Source: Gammaproteobacteria bacterium UBA5078 (lineage in GTDB: Bacteria > Pseudomonadota > Gammaproteobacteria > Pseudomonadales > Pseudohongiellaceae). Taken from it: a stretch of DNA of 64,000 nt. The position numbers and the translations under genes were made by a program. The notes under the pieces were generated by a model. The model was not told where the DNA came from, searched no databases, and worked only from the letters and a program-made list of their open reading frames with translations. Below are positions 29,167 to 37,966 of the stretch, in pieces; position 1 is the stretch's first letter, and every line of letters starts with the position of its first letter. The stretch covers positions 626,274-690,273 of the forward strand of contig DIAM01000021.1 of NCBI GenBank assembly GCA_002416505.1, read 5' to 3'.

Positions 29167-29349
29167 ATGATGTTTGACCCGCTTCTGTTGATGATTTATG
29201 TCCCCGTGTGCGCCATAGTTGGCTTCTTGGGGCGGAATCGAACCATAGGGTTTGCTGGCATATTCACCTTCTCGTTGATCGTATCTCCAATCATCGTGGC
29301 TTTAGTCCTACTAGTAACAACGCCCAAGACTGTGAAACAAGGCACCTAA
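29167..29349 (+). CDS. Small integral membrane protein, two predicted helices
   Basis: The protein has 60 residues. A GGAG eight bases upstream favours the ATG at 29167 over a TTG eight codons earlier. Two hydrophobic segments (about residues 4-20 and 28-51) flank a short polar loop GRNRTIGF. The loop and second helix (GRNR-IGF-G-F--SL--SP) recall a widespread class of tiny bacterial membrane proteins of unknown function. The topology suggests a hairpin in the inner membrane. Nothing in the neighbourhood gives a function. Confidence 0.62.
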   Translation: MMFDPLLLMIYVPVCAIVGFLGRNRTIGFAGIFTFSLIVSPIIVALVLLVTTPKTVKQGT

Positions 29350-29426
29350 CTTAGCCCTCGCACGAAAACTCGTTAGACCCCATCCTCCTTACTAATAAGA
29401 ATGCGTCCTAAGAGTCTATAAATCCC

Positions 29427-30668
29427 ATGAAAGCACACCTCAAAGTCGTACTAGCGCCGCTACTTGCTTGTCTTGCCCAAGGAGTGATCGCACAGAACGT
29501 GCTATTCAATGATCTCGCGGTTCCAGACAGTTTTCCGCAAGCCACTGGTGTTGAGCTCAGCTCCCTCAGGCTCGATGCGGACGTGTCCGGCGGGTTGATG
29601 ACTACGAACAACGTTTACAGGGACGCGAGCCATCTTAGCTCCGACGCCACACAGGTCGCTATGTCTAGCACCTTGACCTCGGGCGGCGAGCGACACCTCC
29701 TCGTCGGGACTTTGGAGTATTACACGCAGAATTTTAGAGATAGTGCATATCAGGACATGGATTTAGACGCCACGTCCGCCACTGTCTTCGGTCGTTTCGT
29801 CACCTCTAAGCTAAGCAATCTACGCGTCTTGCTAATCAACGAAGAAGACATATTGGGGAAGACCCAATCGGATCAACTCAACAGTTTTACCAGTGGTCTA
29901 CAGACCAACCAACGTATCGAAACGATATTCGAAATAGACAACTCTAACTATTTCACCAATGTGATGGTGCGCAATGACAAGATCGATTCAGAATCATTTT
30001 CAGAGACCGTACAAGGGCTTCAGGATGACTCCCTGAACAGATCGGAGCGGGACTATATTCTACTCGGAGGCCGGCATTTCAGCTGGGGCAAGGCATTCCT
30101 GTTTGGGGGGACTCAAACCGTCACTTACGAATCTAGTACAACTCCGGCATTGGCAGCGCGCAATTCCGACGAAAACCGTTACGGCATCGGAGCAGAATAC
30201 CAAGTGGGGAAGTTAACTGGAGACGTGGACGTCTTCATATTCACGCAACGCTTTAAGAGCCCGTCGATACCCGATATCGAGAATGAGTGGGTGGGCAGTG
30301 GCCGCTTGAACTATGCCCTAAACGACAAGCTTGCGTTGGTCGTTGCTGCAGACAGAGCGTTTCACGAAACCAATATTCCCAATTCCGGCGGCATCTTCTC
30401 GGACAACCTCTTTGTAGGCGGTGCCTGGTCTCTGTCACCGAACCTCTACCTGAGGATGGGCCCGAGTTTTAACAGGACGGAGATCCAGAACACGCCGATA
30501 CTCATCGATAGATATGAGTTGGATGTAGAGCTCGCCTGGAAAATCTACTCCAAGTTCGAGCTCTTGTTCACGACGAATGTCTTTTCTCAGAGTGCCGAGG
30601 ACTCCGCTTTCTCAGGCTTTGACGCTCAACAGGCTAATTCTGTCCTTAGCCTAAGGTACTCGCTCTAA
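29427..30668 (+). CDS. Putative outer-membrane beta-barrel protein
   Basis: The protein has 413 residues. The N-terminus is a signal peptide (MKAHLKVVLAPLLACLAQG...IAQ) with probable cleavage after AIA-like residues near 22. The rest alternates polar and hydrophobic residues in short strands, with aromatic girdles, and ends LSLRYSL. This is typical of outer-membrane barrels of the BBP2/EpsL-like type. No plug, periplasmic helical domain or lipobox is seen. It is not obviously part of the NRPS operon, from which two small genes separate it. A transport or surface role is possible but not shown. Confidence 0.7.
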   Translation: MKAHLKVVLAPLLACLAQGVIAQNVLFNDLAVPDSFPQATGVELSSLRLDADVSGGLMTTNNVYRDASHLSSDATQVAMSSTLTSGGERHLLVGTLEYYTQNFRDSAYQDMDLDATSATVFGRFVTSKLSNLRVLLINEEDILGKTQSDQLNSFTSGLQTNQRIETIFEIDNSNYFTNVMVRNDKIDSESFSETVQGLQDDSLNRSERDYILLGGRHFSWGKAFLFGGTQTVTYESSTTPALAARNSDENRYGIGAEYQVGKLTGDVDVFIFTQRFKSPSIPDIENEWVGSGRLNYALNDKLALVVAADRAFHETNIPNSGGIFSDNLFVGGAWSLSPNLYLRMGPSFNRTEIQNTPILIDRYELDVELAWKIYSKFELLFTTNVFSQSAEDSAFSGFDAQQANSVLSLRYSL

Positions 30669-30883
30669 TTTTCAACCCAGCCTAATGCGCCTACCGCCTT
30701 TTCCCAGTACATGGGGCTAGGCGGATATGCTCGATCTTCATATTATTGTGGGGAAACCCATAAGTTGCCAAAACCCTTCCAAACCACACATCGCTTTAAG
30801 TATTAGATATAAATCAATAAGTTATGATGTTCTCGAGTTATCTTTTGAGCGCCCAAATCCGTCTGCTTTATTAGATGATCCAT
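30669..30883. other. Intergenic region, convergent genes
   Basis: The gap lies between the beta-barrel gene and the minus-strand small membrane gene. An imperfect hairpin (CCGCCT at 30694 with AGGCGG at 30719, inner CCC/GGG) could end the plus-strand transcript, but it lacks a U tract. Nothing else is recognised. Confidence 0.4.
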
Positions 30884-31168
30884 TCAGGCCGCTAAGACCA
30901 ACCAAATCAACGTGATAGCGTATGGGAAGAATAGCAGCCATAAGGCTATAGTGCGTCGAGCCCGCAACAGGGTGCCGCCAGAAGCAGTAAGCAGGGGAAA
31001 TATTAGCGGTACATAGTAAGTGCTTGGGGCACCGGCGACGTAATAACAATAGGGGAGGGACAGCGCCGCTGCCACGTAGGCCGCTCGAGGACGACCCGTG
31101 AAAGCGGCATAGAGAGGCAGAACGAGGCTGAAAACCGTTGCCAGAAGAAACGTGATTTGAATAATCAC
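30884..31168 (-). CDS. Small hydrophobic membrane protein downstream of gyrB
   Basis: The protein has 94 residues, with a GTG start preceded by a purine-rich stretch (AGGAAAG). It is almost wholly hydrophobic, with three probable membrane helices (about 3-22, 30-62 with a break at APSTYY, and 72-92). No family is recognised. It lies 177 bp after gyrB on the same strand and could be read from the dnaA-gyrB transcript or its own promoter. The composition looks like a real membrane protein rather than a chance frame, but no homology supports it. Confidence 0.5.
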   Translation of the reverse strand: MIIQITFLLATVFSLVLPLYAAFTGRPRAAYVAAALSLPYCYYVAGAPSTYYVPLIFPLLTASGGTLLRARRTIALWLLFFPYAITLIWLVLAA

Positions 31169-31281
31169 CTCAGCGCTTTCCTTGTCTTGCGGCTGAGCTT
31201 GCCACCGCCGGGCTGACTATTTGACTAGCAGTGGAGGGAATGCCGATTGAGCCCTGTTAATTTCGGCAACCCCGCCAATAG

Positions 31282-31300
31282 AAAACTTCGCCTCGAAGCT
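31282..31300 (-). terminator. Weak hairpin after gyrB
   Basis: Read on the minus strand, CTTCG-AGG-CGAAG is followed by TTTT. The stem is only five pairs, so this is a weak candidate terminator for the dnaA-dnaN-recF-gyrB transcript. Confidence 0.3.
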
Positions 31301-31345
31301 TGATTTTCATTACCGCTTTCGTTTCAAAATAACGGTAACTATTTG

Positions 31346-33766
31346 TTATATATCGAGATTTTGTGCGGCCAGCGCATTGTTCTCGATGAATTCGCGACGC
31401 GGGTCGACCTGATCACCCATCAATGTGGTGAATAACTGATCAGCGCCGATCGCATCTTCGATCGTAACTTGCAGCATGCGGCGATTCTCTGGGTCCATCG
31501 TGGTCTCCCACAACTGACTCGGATTCATCTCGCCAAGACCCTTATAGCGCTGCAGGTAGTGTCCCTTCATCGCATCCGCCGTCAGCCAAGCCAGTGCCTC
31601 CGCGAAGGTTTTGACCTCCTGCTTACGCTCGCCGCGCTGCACAAATGCGCCTTCCTCGATCAAACCCTCCAGGGTAGCGCCAAGTTTGACGATGGCCTTG
31701 TACTCGCCCGAGTTAAAGAAATCCATATTGAACTGGTAGTCTTTGGTTAGACCATGGAAAGACTGCACTACGTGAGGTAAGTAAGCGTTTCTTTCCTTAT
31801 CTTTCACCGCGGTAATTTCATAGCCTATAGCTGTCTTGGGATGTATGCGGGACATGCTCTCCCATAGCTCTTTACCCCAGGCGCTGACAGTCTCTTCGGT
31901 AAGGTTCGCGGGGCTCAATTCACTTGTGAAGATCATCGCCTCCAATACCTCGGAAGGGTAGAGTCTGTTCAATCGCTTCACGATGGAATAGGTACTGTTG
32001 TACTGCTTAACCATCATATCTAGGGCATCGCCAGAGATCGCTGGGGCCTCGGGGTTCACAAACAAACTTGCGCCATCTAGCGCAGTTTGGGTCTCATATT
32101 TCGCTAACTCGTCGTCATCTTTCAGGTACTGCTCGTTTTTACCTTTGCGAATCTTGTACAGAGGCGGCTGCGCTATGAAGATATGGCCACGTTCCACCAA
32201 TTCGCGCATCTGCCTGAAGAAGAAGGTAAGCAAGAGGGTACGAATATGGGAGCCGTCGACGTCCGCATCTGTCATGATAATGATGCTGTGATAGCGTAGA
32301 TTCGCCGGCGTAAACTCTTCATTGCCGATACCGCAACCCAATGCCTTGATCAGTGTACCGATCTCGGCTGAGCTCAACATCTTGTCGAAACGGGCCTTCT
32401 CGACATTGAGAATCTTGCCCTTGAGCGGCAGAATAGCCTGATTCTTACGGTTACGGCCCTGTTTCGCCGAGCCTCCCGCAGAATCGCCCTCCACGATGTA
32501 GATCTCTGACAGAGCGGGATCTTTTTCCTGACAATCGGCTAACTTGCCTGGCAGGCCGGCGATATCGAGCGCGCCCTTCCTGCGGGTCATCTCTCTGGCC
32601 TTGCGGGCCGCCTCGCGAGCACGCGCGGCATCGAGCATCTTATTGACGATAGCCTTGGCTTCGAGGGGGTTCTCCATCAGGTAGTCACTGAAATGGCTCG
32701 CCATCTCCTGCTCTACGACTGTCTTAACTTCGGACGATACTAACTTATCCTTCGTCTGCGACGAGAATTTCGGATCCGGTACCTTCACGGAGATGATCGC
32801 CGTCAATCCCTCGCGGGCATCGTCACCGGTAGTGGCTACTTCTTTGCCTTTCTTAGAGGCCAATTCCTTGTCGATATAGGAGTTAAGAACGCGCGTTAAT
32901 GCCGCACGGAAGCCTGCTAAGTGGGTGCCGCCGTCTTTCTGCGGGATATTATTCGTGTAGGGAAAGATATTTTCTTGATAGGTATCGTTCCACTGTAGCG
33001 CCACTTCCACGGAAATGCCGTCCTCTTCGCGCTCTGCGGCGAAGTGGAATATCTTGTTTACCGGCGCCTTATTGGTGTTTAAGTAGTTAACGAAGGCATG
33101 GAGACCGCCTTCGTACTTGAACAGATCCGACTTGCCTGTGCGTTCATCCTTTAAGTTAATGGCAACGCCGGCATTGAGGAATGCAAGCTCGCGTAGTTTC
33201 TTGGCGAGTATGTCGTAGTGAAATTGTATGTTGGAGAAGGTTGCGGCAGAGGGTTTAAAGTGGCATTCGGTGCCCGTTACTTCGGTCTCGCCCACTACTG
33301 CGAGCGGAGCCTGGGGCACGCCATGCACGTAAACTTGCTCATGAACCTTGCCATCTCTGCGAATGGTCAGCTTCAACTCTTCGGAGAGGGCGTTCACGAC
33401 CGAAACCCCTACACCGTGCAGACCGCCAGAGACCTTATAGCTGTTGTCATCGAACTTACCGCCCGCGTGCAGAACGGTCATGATAACCTCTGCAGCGGAA
33501 ACGCCCTCGGCGTGCATCTCGGTAGGGATGCCGCGGCCATTGTCCGATACGGAGACCGTTTCGCCCGGATGGATAGTGACACGGATATCGTCGCAGTGGC
33601 CCGCCAAGGCCTCGTCTATAGAGTTATCGACTAGTTCGAACACCATATGATGCAAGCCTGTGCCGTCATCGGTGTCGCCGATATACATCCCAGGTCTTTT
33701 CCTCACTGCATCGAGTCCCTTCAAAACCTTAATGCTCGATGAGTTATATGTAGAGTCCTGAGCCAT
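31346..33766 (-). CDS. gyrB: DNA gyrase subunit B
   Basis: The protein is 806 residues, the usual length. It is the ATPase subunit of DNA gyrase, which introduces negative supercoils in complex with GyrA. The GHKL ATPase motifs are visible near the N-terminus: ELVDNSIDEA, DNGRGIPTE and GGLHGVG. The TOPRIM motifs EGDSAGG and DADVDGSHI follow, then the C-terminal QRYKGLGEMN. The ATG at 33766 gives MAQDSTYNSSSIKVLKG and has AGGAG upstream; an in-frame start 18 codons earlier does not fit the family. It is the last conserved gene of the dnaA operon, 85 bp after recF. Confidence 0.97.
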   Translation of the reverse strand: MAQDSTYNSSSIKVLKGLDAVRKRPGMYIGDTDDGTGLHHMVFELVDNSIDEALAGHCDDIRVTIHPGETVSVSDNGRGIPTEMHAEGVSAAEVIMTVLHAGGKFDDNSYKVSGGLHGVGVSVVNALSEELKLTIRRDGKVHEQVYVHGVPQAPLAVVGETEVTGTECHFKPSAATFSNIQFHYDILAKKLRELAFLNAGVAINLKDERTGKSDLFKYEGGLHAFVNYLNTNKAPVNKIFHFAAEREEDGISVEVALQWNDTYQENIFPYTNNIPQKDGGTHLAGFRAALTRVLNSYIDKELASKKGKEVATTGDDAREGLTAIISVKVPDPKFSSQTKDKLVSSEVKTVVEQEMASHFSDYLMENPLEAKAIVNKMLDAARAREAARKAREMTRRKGALDIAGLPGKLADCQEKDPALSEIYIVEGDSAGGSAKQGRNRKNQAILPLKGKILNVEKARFDKMLSSAEIGTLIKALGCGIGNEEFTPANLRYHSIIIMTDADVDGSHIRTLLLTFFFRQMRELVERGHIFIAQPPLYKIRKGKNEQYLKDDDELAKYETQTALDGASLFVNPEAPAISGDALDMMVKQYNSTYSIVKRLNRLYPSEVLEAMIFTSELSPANLTEETVSAWGKELWESMSRIHPKTAIGYEITAVKDKERNAYLPHVVQSFHGLTKDYQFNMDFFNSGEYKAIVKLGATLEGLIEEGAFVQRGERKQEVKTFAEALAWLTADAMKGHYLQRYKGLGEMNPSQLWETTMDPENRRMLQVTIEDAIGADQLFTTLMGDQVDPRREFIENNALAAQNLDI

Positions 33767-33851
33767 GCGTTTTCTCCTATTAGAGCGATTTGTCTGCAAA
33801 TACTTGGTTTGTCCCGCCACGCCTACTGTGCGCGCGAGAATTGCTAGGGAA

Positions 33852-34940
33852 CTAGCCGTTGCCGAGTGCCGCTATTTTACCATGTTCCACGTGGAACTTT
33901 CCCGAACTAACGTCCGCTGACCAACATTTTTCGAGCTCTTCCGAGTCCACACAGGTAATGAATATTTGGCAGTCTAGCTCCTCGAGCAGGCGGCAGATCA
34001 ATACGCGATTCGCCGCATCGAGCTCCGAGGGAAGGTCGTCGATTAGATAGATGCCTTTCTCGTCCGTGAGTGAAAACAGCAGCTGGCTTTGAGCTATCTT
34101 CATCGCGCTAACAAGAAGCTTCTGCTGTCCTCTCGACAACACTTCGCTTGCGCCATGACGCCCAATCTTAATAGAGAGGTCCGCACGATGCGGGCCTACC
34201 TGGGTCGCGCCGTATTTGATATCGCGCTCTAGGCTCGAGGCCAGGGAGGATTTTAGATTCTGGGCACCATCCCAGCCACGCTCGTATTGTATGCTCAGCC
34301 CGGGCAGATCTATGAGTCGGGGCAGGGCGGCGTGCAGTATCGGCAAGAAACGCTCTAGATAGTGCTGTCGATAGCCATCGATCAGCTCGCCCTGGGCGGC
34401 GAACTCCTCATCCCAGGCGCCTAGCTGCATTCGGTCCAGCTTACGCTGCTTCAGCAATAAGTTGCGCTGTGTAAGGCATTTAGTGGCTTTTCGCCAGGCA
34501 GTGGCGAACTCATGTTCCACGTGGAACACTCCCCAGTCTAGGAAGCGGCGGCGAATCTTAGGGCTACCCTCCAGTAACAAGAAGCTATCGGAGTTAATTA
34601 TCTGCATCGGCAGTTGCCGCGCGGTCTCGACCCAACTCCTCTGACGCTCACCGAGCAGTTTGAGAATATGTCCTTTCCTGCGCGACTTATTCAGCCCTAT
34701 GGTGATGCCGTCTTGTAGTTCCGCAAAAATCACACAGTCTTCTGAGTCTGTCGAAATGACCGTCTCTAGTTTCTGACTACGGAATGAACGCCCGAGACCG
34801 AGCATATAGATGGCTTCGAGCAGGCTAGTCTTGCCGCTGCCGTTATTGCCGGAGATGATGTTGACGGTATTCGCAGGCCGAACTTGAACTTCGGATAGAT
34901 TCCGAATTCGTAATATATCCAGCCTGCGAATCGTCGCCAT
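33852..34940 (-). CDS. recF: DNA replication and repair protein RecF
   Basis: The protein is 362 residues. This SMC/ABC-like ATPase helps load RecA at single-strand gaps with RecO and RecR. Walker A is GNNGSGKT (residues 31-38), the signature is LSRGQQKLL, and Walker B is YLIDDLPSELD. It lies 46 bp after dnaN in the conserved order. The gene contains two copies of the parS palindrome, and both are read as Phe-His-Val-Glu-His. One falls in the middle of the protein, the other seven to twelve codons before the end. The C-terminus may therefore be shaped partly by the DNA site. Confidence 0.96.
   Translation of the reverse strand: MATIRRLDILRIRNLSEVQVRPANTVNIISGNNGSGKTSLLEAIYMLGLGRSFRSQKLETVISTDSEDCVIFAELQDGITIGLNKSRRKGHILKLLGERQRSWVETARQLPMQIINSDSFLLLEGSPKIRRRFLDWGVFHVEHEFATAWRKATKCLTQRNLLLKQRKLDRMQLGAWDEEFAAQGELIDGYRQHYLERFLPILHAALPRLIDLPGLSIQYERGWDGAQNLKSSLASSLERDIKYGATQVGPHRADLSIKIGRHGASEVLSRGQQKLLVSAMKIAQSQLLFSLTDEKGIYLIDDLPSELDAANRVLICRLLEELDCQIFITCVDSEELEKCWSADVSSGKFHVEHGKIAALGNG
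33883..33898. promoter_or_regulatory. parS: parS site 1 (ParB-binding centromere)
   Basis: TGTTCCACGTGGAACT is a 14-bp perfect palindrome (GTTCCAC/GTGGAAC) near the 3' end of recF. It matches the Pseudomonas-type ParB site, and parAB lies about 11 kb away. ParB would nucleate here for origin segregation. Confidence 0.9.
34513..34528. promoter_or_regulatory. parS: parS site 2 (perfect 16-bp palindrome)
   Basis: TGTTCCACGTGGAACA is a complete 16-bp palindrome in the middle of recF, 630 bp from the other copy. It is the same ParB-binding consensus; both copies encode FHVEH in RecF. Confidence 0.93.
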
Positions 34941-34986
34941 AATTAAGAGGAGGGCGCTTTAGTGTCTAGCGAGATCAAACTCTCGC

Positions 34987-36096
34987 CTATAGCCGCATCG
35001 GCATAACAACATAGAGCGCTTCGGAGTTTCCGCCGGCCGCCTCTAGTAGGGCGCTAGAGTTCGAATCCAACAGAGTGATCTGCACCTTATCAGAAGATAA
35101 CACCGTCAATACGTCCACGAGATAGCTAACATTAAAGCCCACTTCCAGGGAATCCCCAGCGTAGTCCACAGATACGACCTCTTCTGCTTCCTCCTGATCG
35201 GGGTTATTCGCGAGAATGCGCATCTCCGCGTTGGTCAACAACACACGGATACCGCGGTATTTCTCGTTCGAAAGGATAGAGGTGCGGGCGAAGGCCTGTT
35301 TCAACTCGAGACGGTCGCCAATCACTATCTTGTCCCCACCCTTAGGCAGCACGCGGTTGTAGTCGGGGAACTTGCCATCCACTAGCTTAGACGTGAAGGT
35401 CACATCCGCCGTTTTCGCGCGCACATGATTGCGACCGAATACGATTGAGATGTCTGCCTCTTCTCCGGTGAGCAGACGGCCTAATTCGATTACGCCCTTG
35501 CGCGGCAGTATCAACTGCACGGGCGCGGTGACATCGTTTTCCATCGCGAGAGTCTGCATCGCGAGGCGGTGACCGTCGGTAGCGACAACACGTAAGTAAT
35601 CTGCAGCTAACTCGAACAGCATGCCATTTAGGTAATAGCGCACGTCCTGCTGTGCCATCGCGAAAGAGGTCCCGTCTAACAGGGATTTGAGCGCTTGTTG
35701 GGGAACGCTTAGCTCTATAGTGCCAGGCTCTTCCTCGGTATTCGGGAACTCGCTAGCCGAGAGTGTCGCTAGGCTAAAGCGGCTGCGGCCAGACTTGATC
35801 ACCATTTTGCCGTCGTCGACAGTAAACTCTAATGTCGCGTCGTCGGACAGGGACTTACAAATATCGACAAGCTTGCGTGCCGGGACGGTAATCTCCCCAG
35901 GTTTGGTTGTGCCGGCCACTCTCACTCTGCCAATCAACTCCACCTCTAAGTCTGTGCCGGTAATGGAGAGCTCACCGCTCTGGTCGAGTGACAGCAAGAC
36001 GTTCGAAAGCACCGGCAGGGTTTGCCTTCGCTCTACAACACCCGATACCAATTGCAATGGTTTTAAAATGGCTTCCCGTGAGATTACAAAATACAT
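34987..36096 (-). CDS. dnaN: DNA polymerase III sliding clamp (beta subunit)
   Basis: The protein is 369 residues, the usual length for the beta clamp that encircles DNA and tethers DNA polymerase III. Typical features are an N-terminal ISREAILKPLQLVSGVVERRQTLPVLSNVL, a central DGHRLA and the C-terminal LYVVMPMRL that helps form the partner-binding pocket. It lies 60 bp after dnaA and 46 bp before recF, as in most gammaproteobacteria. Confidence 0.97.
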   Translation of the reverse strand: MYFVISREAILKPLQLVSGVVERRQTLPVLSNVLLSLDQSGELSITGTDLEVELIGRVRVAGTTKPGEITVPARKLVDICKSLSDDATLEFTVDDGKMVIKSGRSRFSLATLSASEFPNTEEEPGTIELSVPQQALKSLLDGTSFAMAQQDVRYYLNGMLFELAADYLRVVATDGHRLAMQTLAMENDVTAPVQLILPRKGVIELGRLLTGEEADISIVFGRNHVRAKTADVTFTSKLVDGKFPDYNRVLPKGGDKIVIGDRLELKQAFARTSILSNEKYRGIRVLLTNAEMRILANNPDQEEAEEVVSVDYAGDSLEVGFNVSYLVDVLTVLSSDKVQITLLDSNSSALLEAAGGNSEALYVVMPMRL

Positions 36097-36156
36097 AGCT
36101 ATTTCACTCAGTCAGTTTTTATGAAGTGGCAGTCATCGAACGCAACGACTCACGCC

Positions 36157-37629
36157 TTAGGTCGCTAGCGCTCTCAGTAAATTATTGTAATCTTCGGAAA
36201 AATCCAAAGAAATACTCCTGAGGTTTTTCACCTGCTTACATGCATGAAGCACCGTCGTATGGTCTCGTCCACCGAAGGCATCGCCGATCTCGGGTAGGCT
36301 ATGGTTGGTTAGCTCCTTCGAAAGACTCATCGCCATCTGTCTAGGCCTCGCAACCGAGCGGTTACGACGTTTCGACAGCATGTCGGACATCTTGATCTTA
36401 TAGTATTCGGCGACTAGTCTTTGAATATTATCGATGGTCACCATCTTATCGTGCAGCGCGAATAAGTCCTTCAACGCTTCCTTCACGAGCTCGAGATCTA
36501 TAGGCCTGCCCACGAAATTAGCGTGCACTATGACCTTCTTCAGAGCACCCTCCAGTTCACGCACATGGGACCGCAATCTTTGCGCGATAAACATGGCAGC
36601 ATCACTGGGCAGATCAATATTACTCTGTTCCGCTTTATTAATCAGAATGGCCGCGCGTGTTTCCAACTCTGGAGGCTCCACACCGACCGATAGGCCCCAG
36701 CCGAAACGAGACTTCAGCCTCTCCTCTAAGCCATTGATTTCCTTATGATATCTATCGCTAGTGAGGATAATCTGCTGCCCGCCCTCGAGCAGGGCATTAA
36801 AAGTATGGAAGAACTCCTCCTGGGAGCGCTCCTTGCCAGCAAAGAATTGTATATCATCAATCAGCAATGCATCTACGGAGCGGTAGTAGCGCTTGAACTC
36901 GTTGATCGCATTGAGTTGCAGGGCGGTTACCATCGTTGCAACGAAGGTCTCCGAATGCAGATAGACCACTTTGGCGTCGGGCTTACGTGCTACTAGATAA
37001 TTCCCGATAGCGTGCATTAGGTGGGTCTTACCTAGGCCAACGCCGCCATATATAAATAGTGGGTTATAGGCGCCACCAGGATTCTCAGCCACTTGCATGG
37101 CCGCGGCTCGCGCTAGTTGGTTCGATTTCCCCTCGATGAAGTTGTCGAAAGTATTCTCTGGGTTCAAGCTCCCTTTATGGCGTAGCTTGCCATCGATGAT
37201 GACTTCCATATTGCGAGAGCCGCGACGCACTATAGGGGTGTTGCGAGTGGTGGCAGGAATTATCACCCCACGCTTTGCGTCCTCGTTTAGCGCTTCACGA
37301 ACGCCATTGCGATCGAGGGTGTTTTCCAATTTAGCCGCAGAATGAAGATTATTGGCGCCAGGTACTTGTTGAGGAGTCGCTTGCCGCGCTGAGCCAATCT
37401 CGAAGACGAGATCGACATTGCTCCCACTGGAGTGTTCCGAGAGCAGCTCGCGAATACGCTCGAGAAACTTCTCCTTCACCCAATCGAGCACGAAGCGATT
37501 AGGGGCATAGAGCCGCACTTCATTAGAGGAAGTCTCTGCGTATAGGGGCCTTATCCAAGTATTGAACTGCTGGGAGGGCAGTTCATTTTTCAAACAACTT
37601 ACACAACTTTGCCAATTCACCGAATCCAC
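36157..37629 (-). CDS. dnaA: Chromosomal replication initiator protein DnaA
   Basis: The protein is 490 residues. It binds DnaA boxes and melts the origin. Domain I starts WQSCVSCLKNELPSQQFNTWIRPL, followed by a variable linker to about residue 150. The AAA+ domain has GGVGLGKTHLMHA and LLIDDIQFF. The C-terminal DNA-binding domain ends in the signature GGRDHTTVLHACKQV. The start is GTG; no better ATG exists upstream. It heads the minus-strand dnaA-dnaN-recF-gyrB group and diverges from rpmH across a region with two perfect DnaA boxes, which suggests autoregulation and an origin. Confidence 0.97.
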   Translation of the reverse strand: MDSVNWQSCVSCLKNELPSQQFNTWIRPLYAETSSNEVRLYAPNRFVLDWVKEKFLERIRELLSEHSSGSNVDLVFEIGSARQATPQQVPGANNLHSAAKLENTLDRNGVREALNEDAKRGVIIPATTRNTPIVRRGSRNMEVIIDGKLRHKGSLNPENTFDNFIEGKSNQLARAAAMQVAENPGGAYNPLFIYGGVGLGKTHLMHAIGNYLVARKPDAKVVYLHSETFVATMVTALQLNAINEFKRYYRSVDALLIDDIQFFAGKERSQEEFFHTFNALLEGGQQIILTSDRYHKEINGLEERLKSRFGWGLSVGVEPPELETRAAILINKAEQSNIDLPSDAAMFIAQRLRSHVRELEGALKKVIVHANFVGRPIDLELVKEALKDLFALHDKMVTIDNIQRLVAEYYKIKMSDMLSKRRNRSVARPRQMAMSLSKELTNHSLPEIGDAFGGRDHTTVLHACKQVKNLRSISLDFSEDYNNLLRALAT

Positions 37630-37698
37630 TCTTCTTATTACCTTTCATAATGCGCTTGGAGTTTTATTAGGAAAGGATTTTAGCGTGCCTACCAATAG

Positions 37699-37707
37699 TT
37701 ATCCACA
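37699..37707 (+). promoter_or_regulatory. DnaA box (perfect)
   Basis: TTATCCACA matches the strict DnaA-binding consensus, 70 bp upstream of the dnaA start. It could serve origin function, dnaA autoregulation or both. Confidence 0.8.
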
Positions 37708-37837
37708 CCCTACAAGCCCAATTAGCATTTTTTTTACTCTATAATTAGTTATGTTTTTCAATAACTTAAATATACTCCTCCTAAAAAACACGATACCTCA
37801 GCAGGCTATGAACGCTAGTGGGACACACAAGATAAGC

Positions 37838-37846
37838 TGTGGATAA
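37838..37846 (-). promoter_or_regulatory. DnaA box (perfect, inverted)
   Basis: TGTGGATAA is the exact complement of the DnaA-box consensus. A 7+1+7 palindrome follows immediately. Confidence 0.8.
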
Positions 37847-37934
37847 GTTGTTATTAACAACGTATAAAACGTAAGCTACTGTATTGTTTGAACTATATTA
37901 AAAACTAGGCTTTTGCGCGTTTTTCTCCTCTTTA

Positions 37935-37953
37935 CAATTGCAATAAGCAATTG
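37935..37953. repeat. Perfect palindrome overlapping the rpmH -35
   Basis: CAATTGC-AATAA-GCAATTG has seven-base arms and a five-base centre. It contains the TTGCAA used as the proposed -35 of rpmH, so it may be an operator rather than an RNA hairpin. Confidence 0.5.
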
Positions 37954-37966
37954 AAACCTCTAGAAT
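37938..37966 (+). promoter_or_regulatory. Candidate rpmH promoter
   Basis: TTGCAA (37938-37943) and TAGAAT (37961-37966) are separated by 17 bases. They lie about 57 bp before the rpmH ATG. The spacing and hexamers fit a sigma-70 promoter. Confidence 0.5.

Noticed and set aside
33767..33820. Upstream extension of gyrB
   Set aside because: The extra 18 residues do not fit GyrB; the ATG at 33766 has AGGAG upstream and gives the usual N-terminus.
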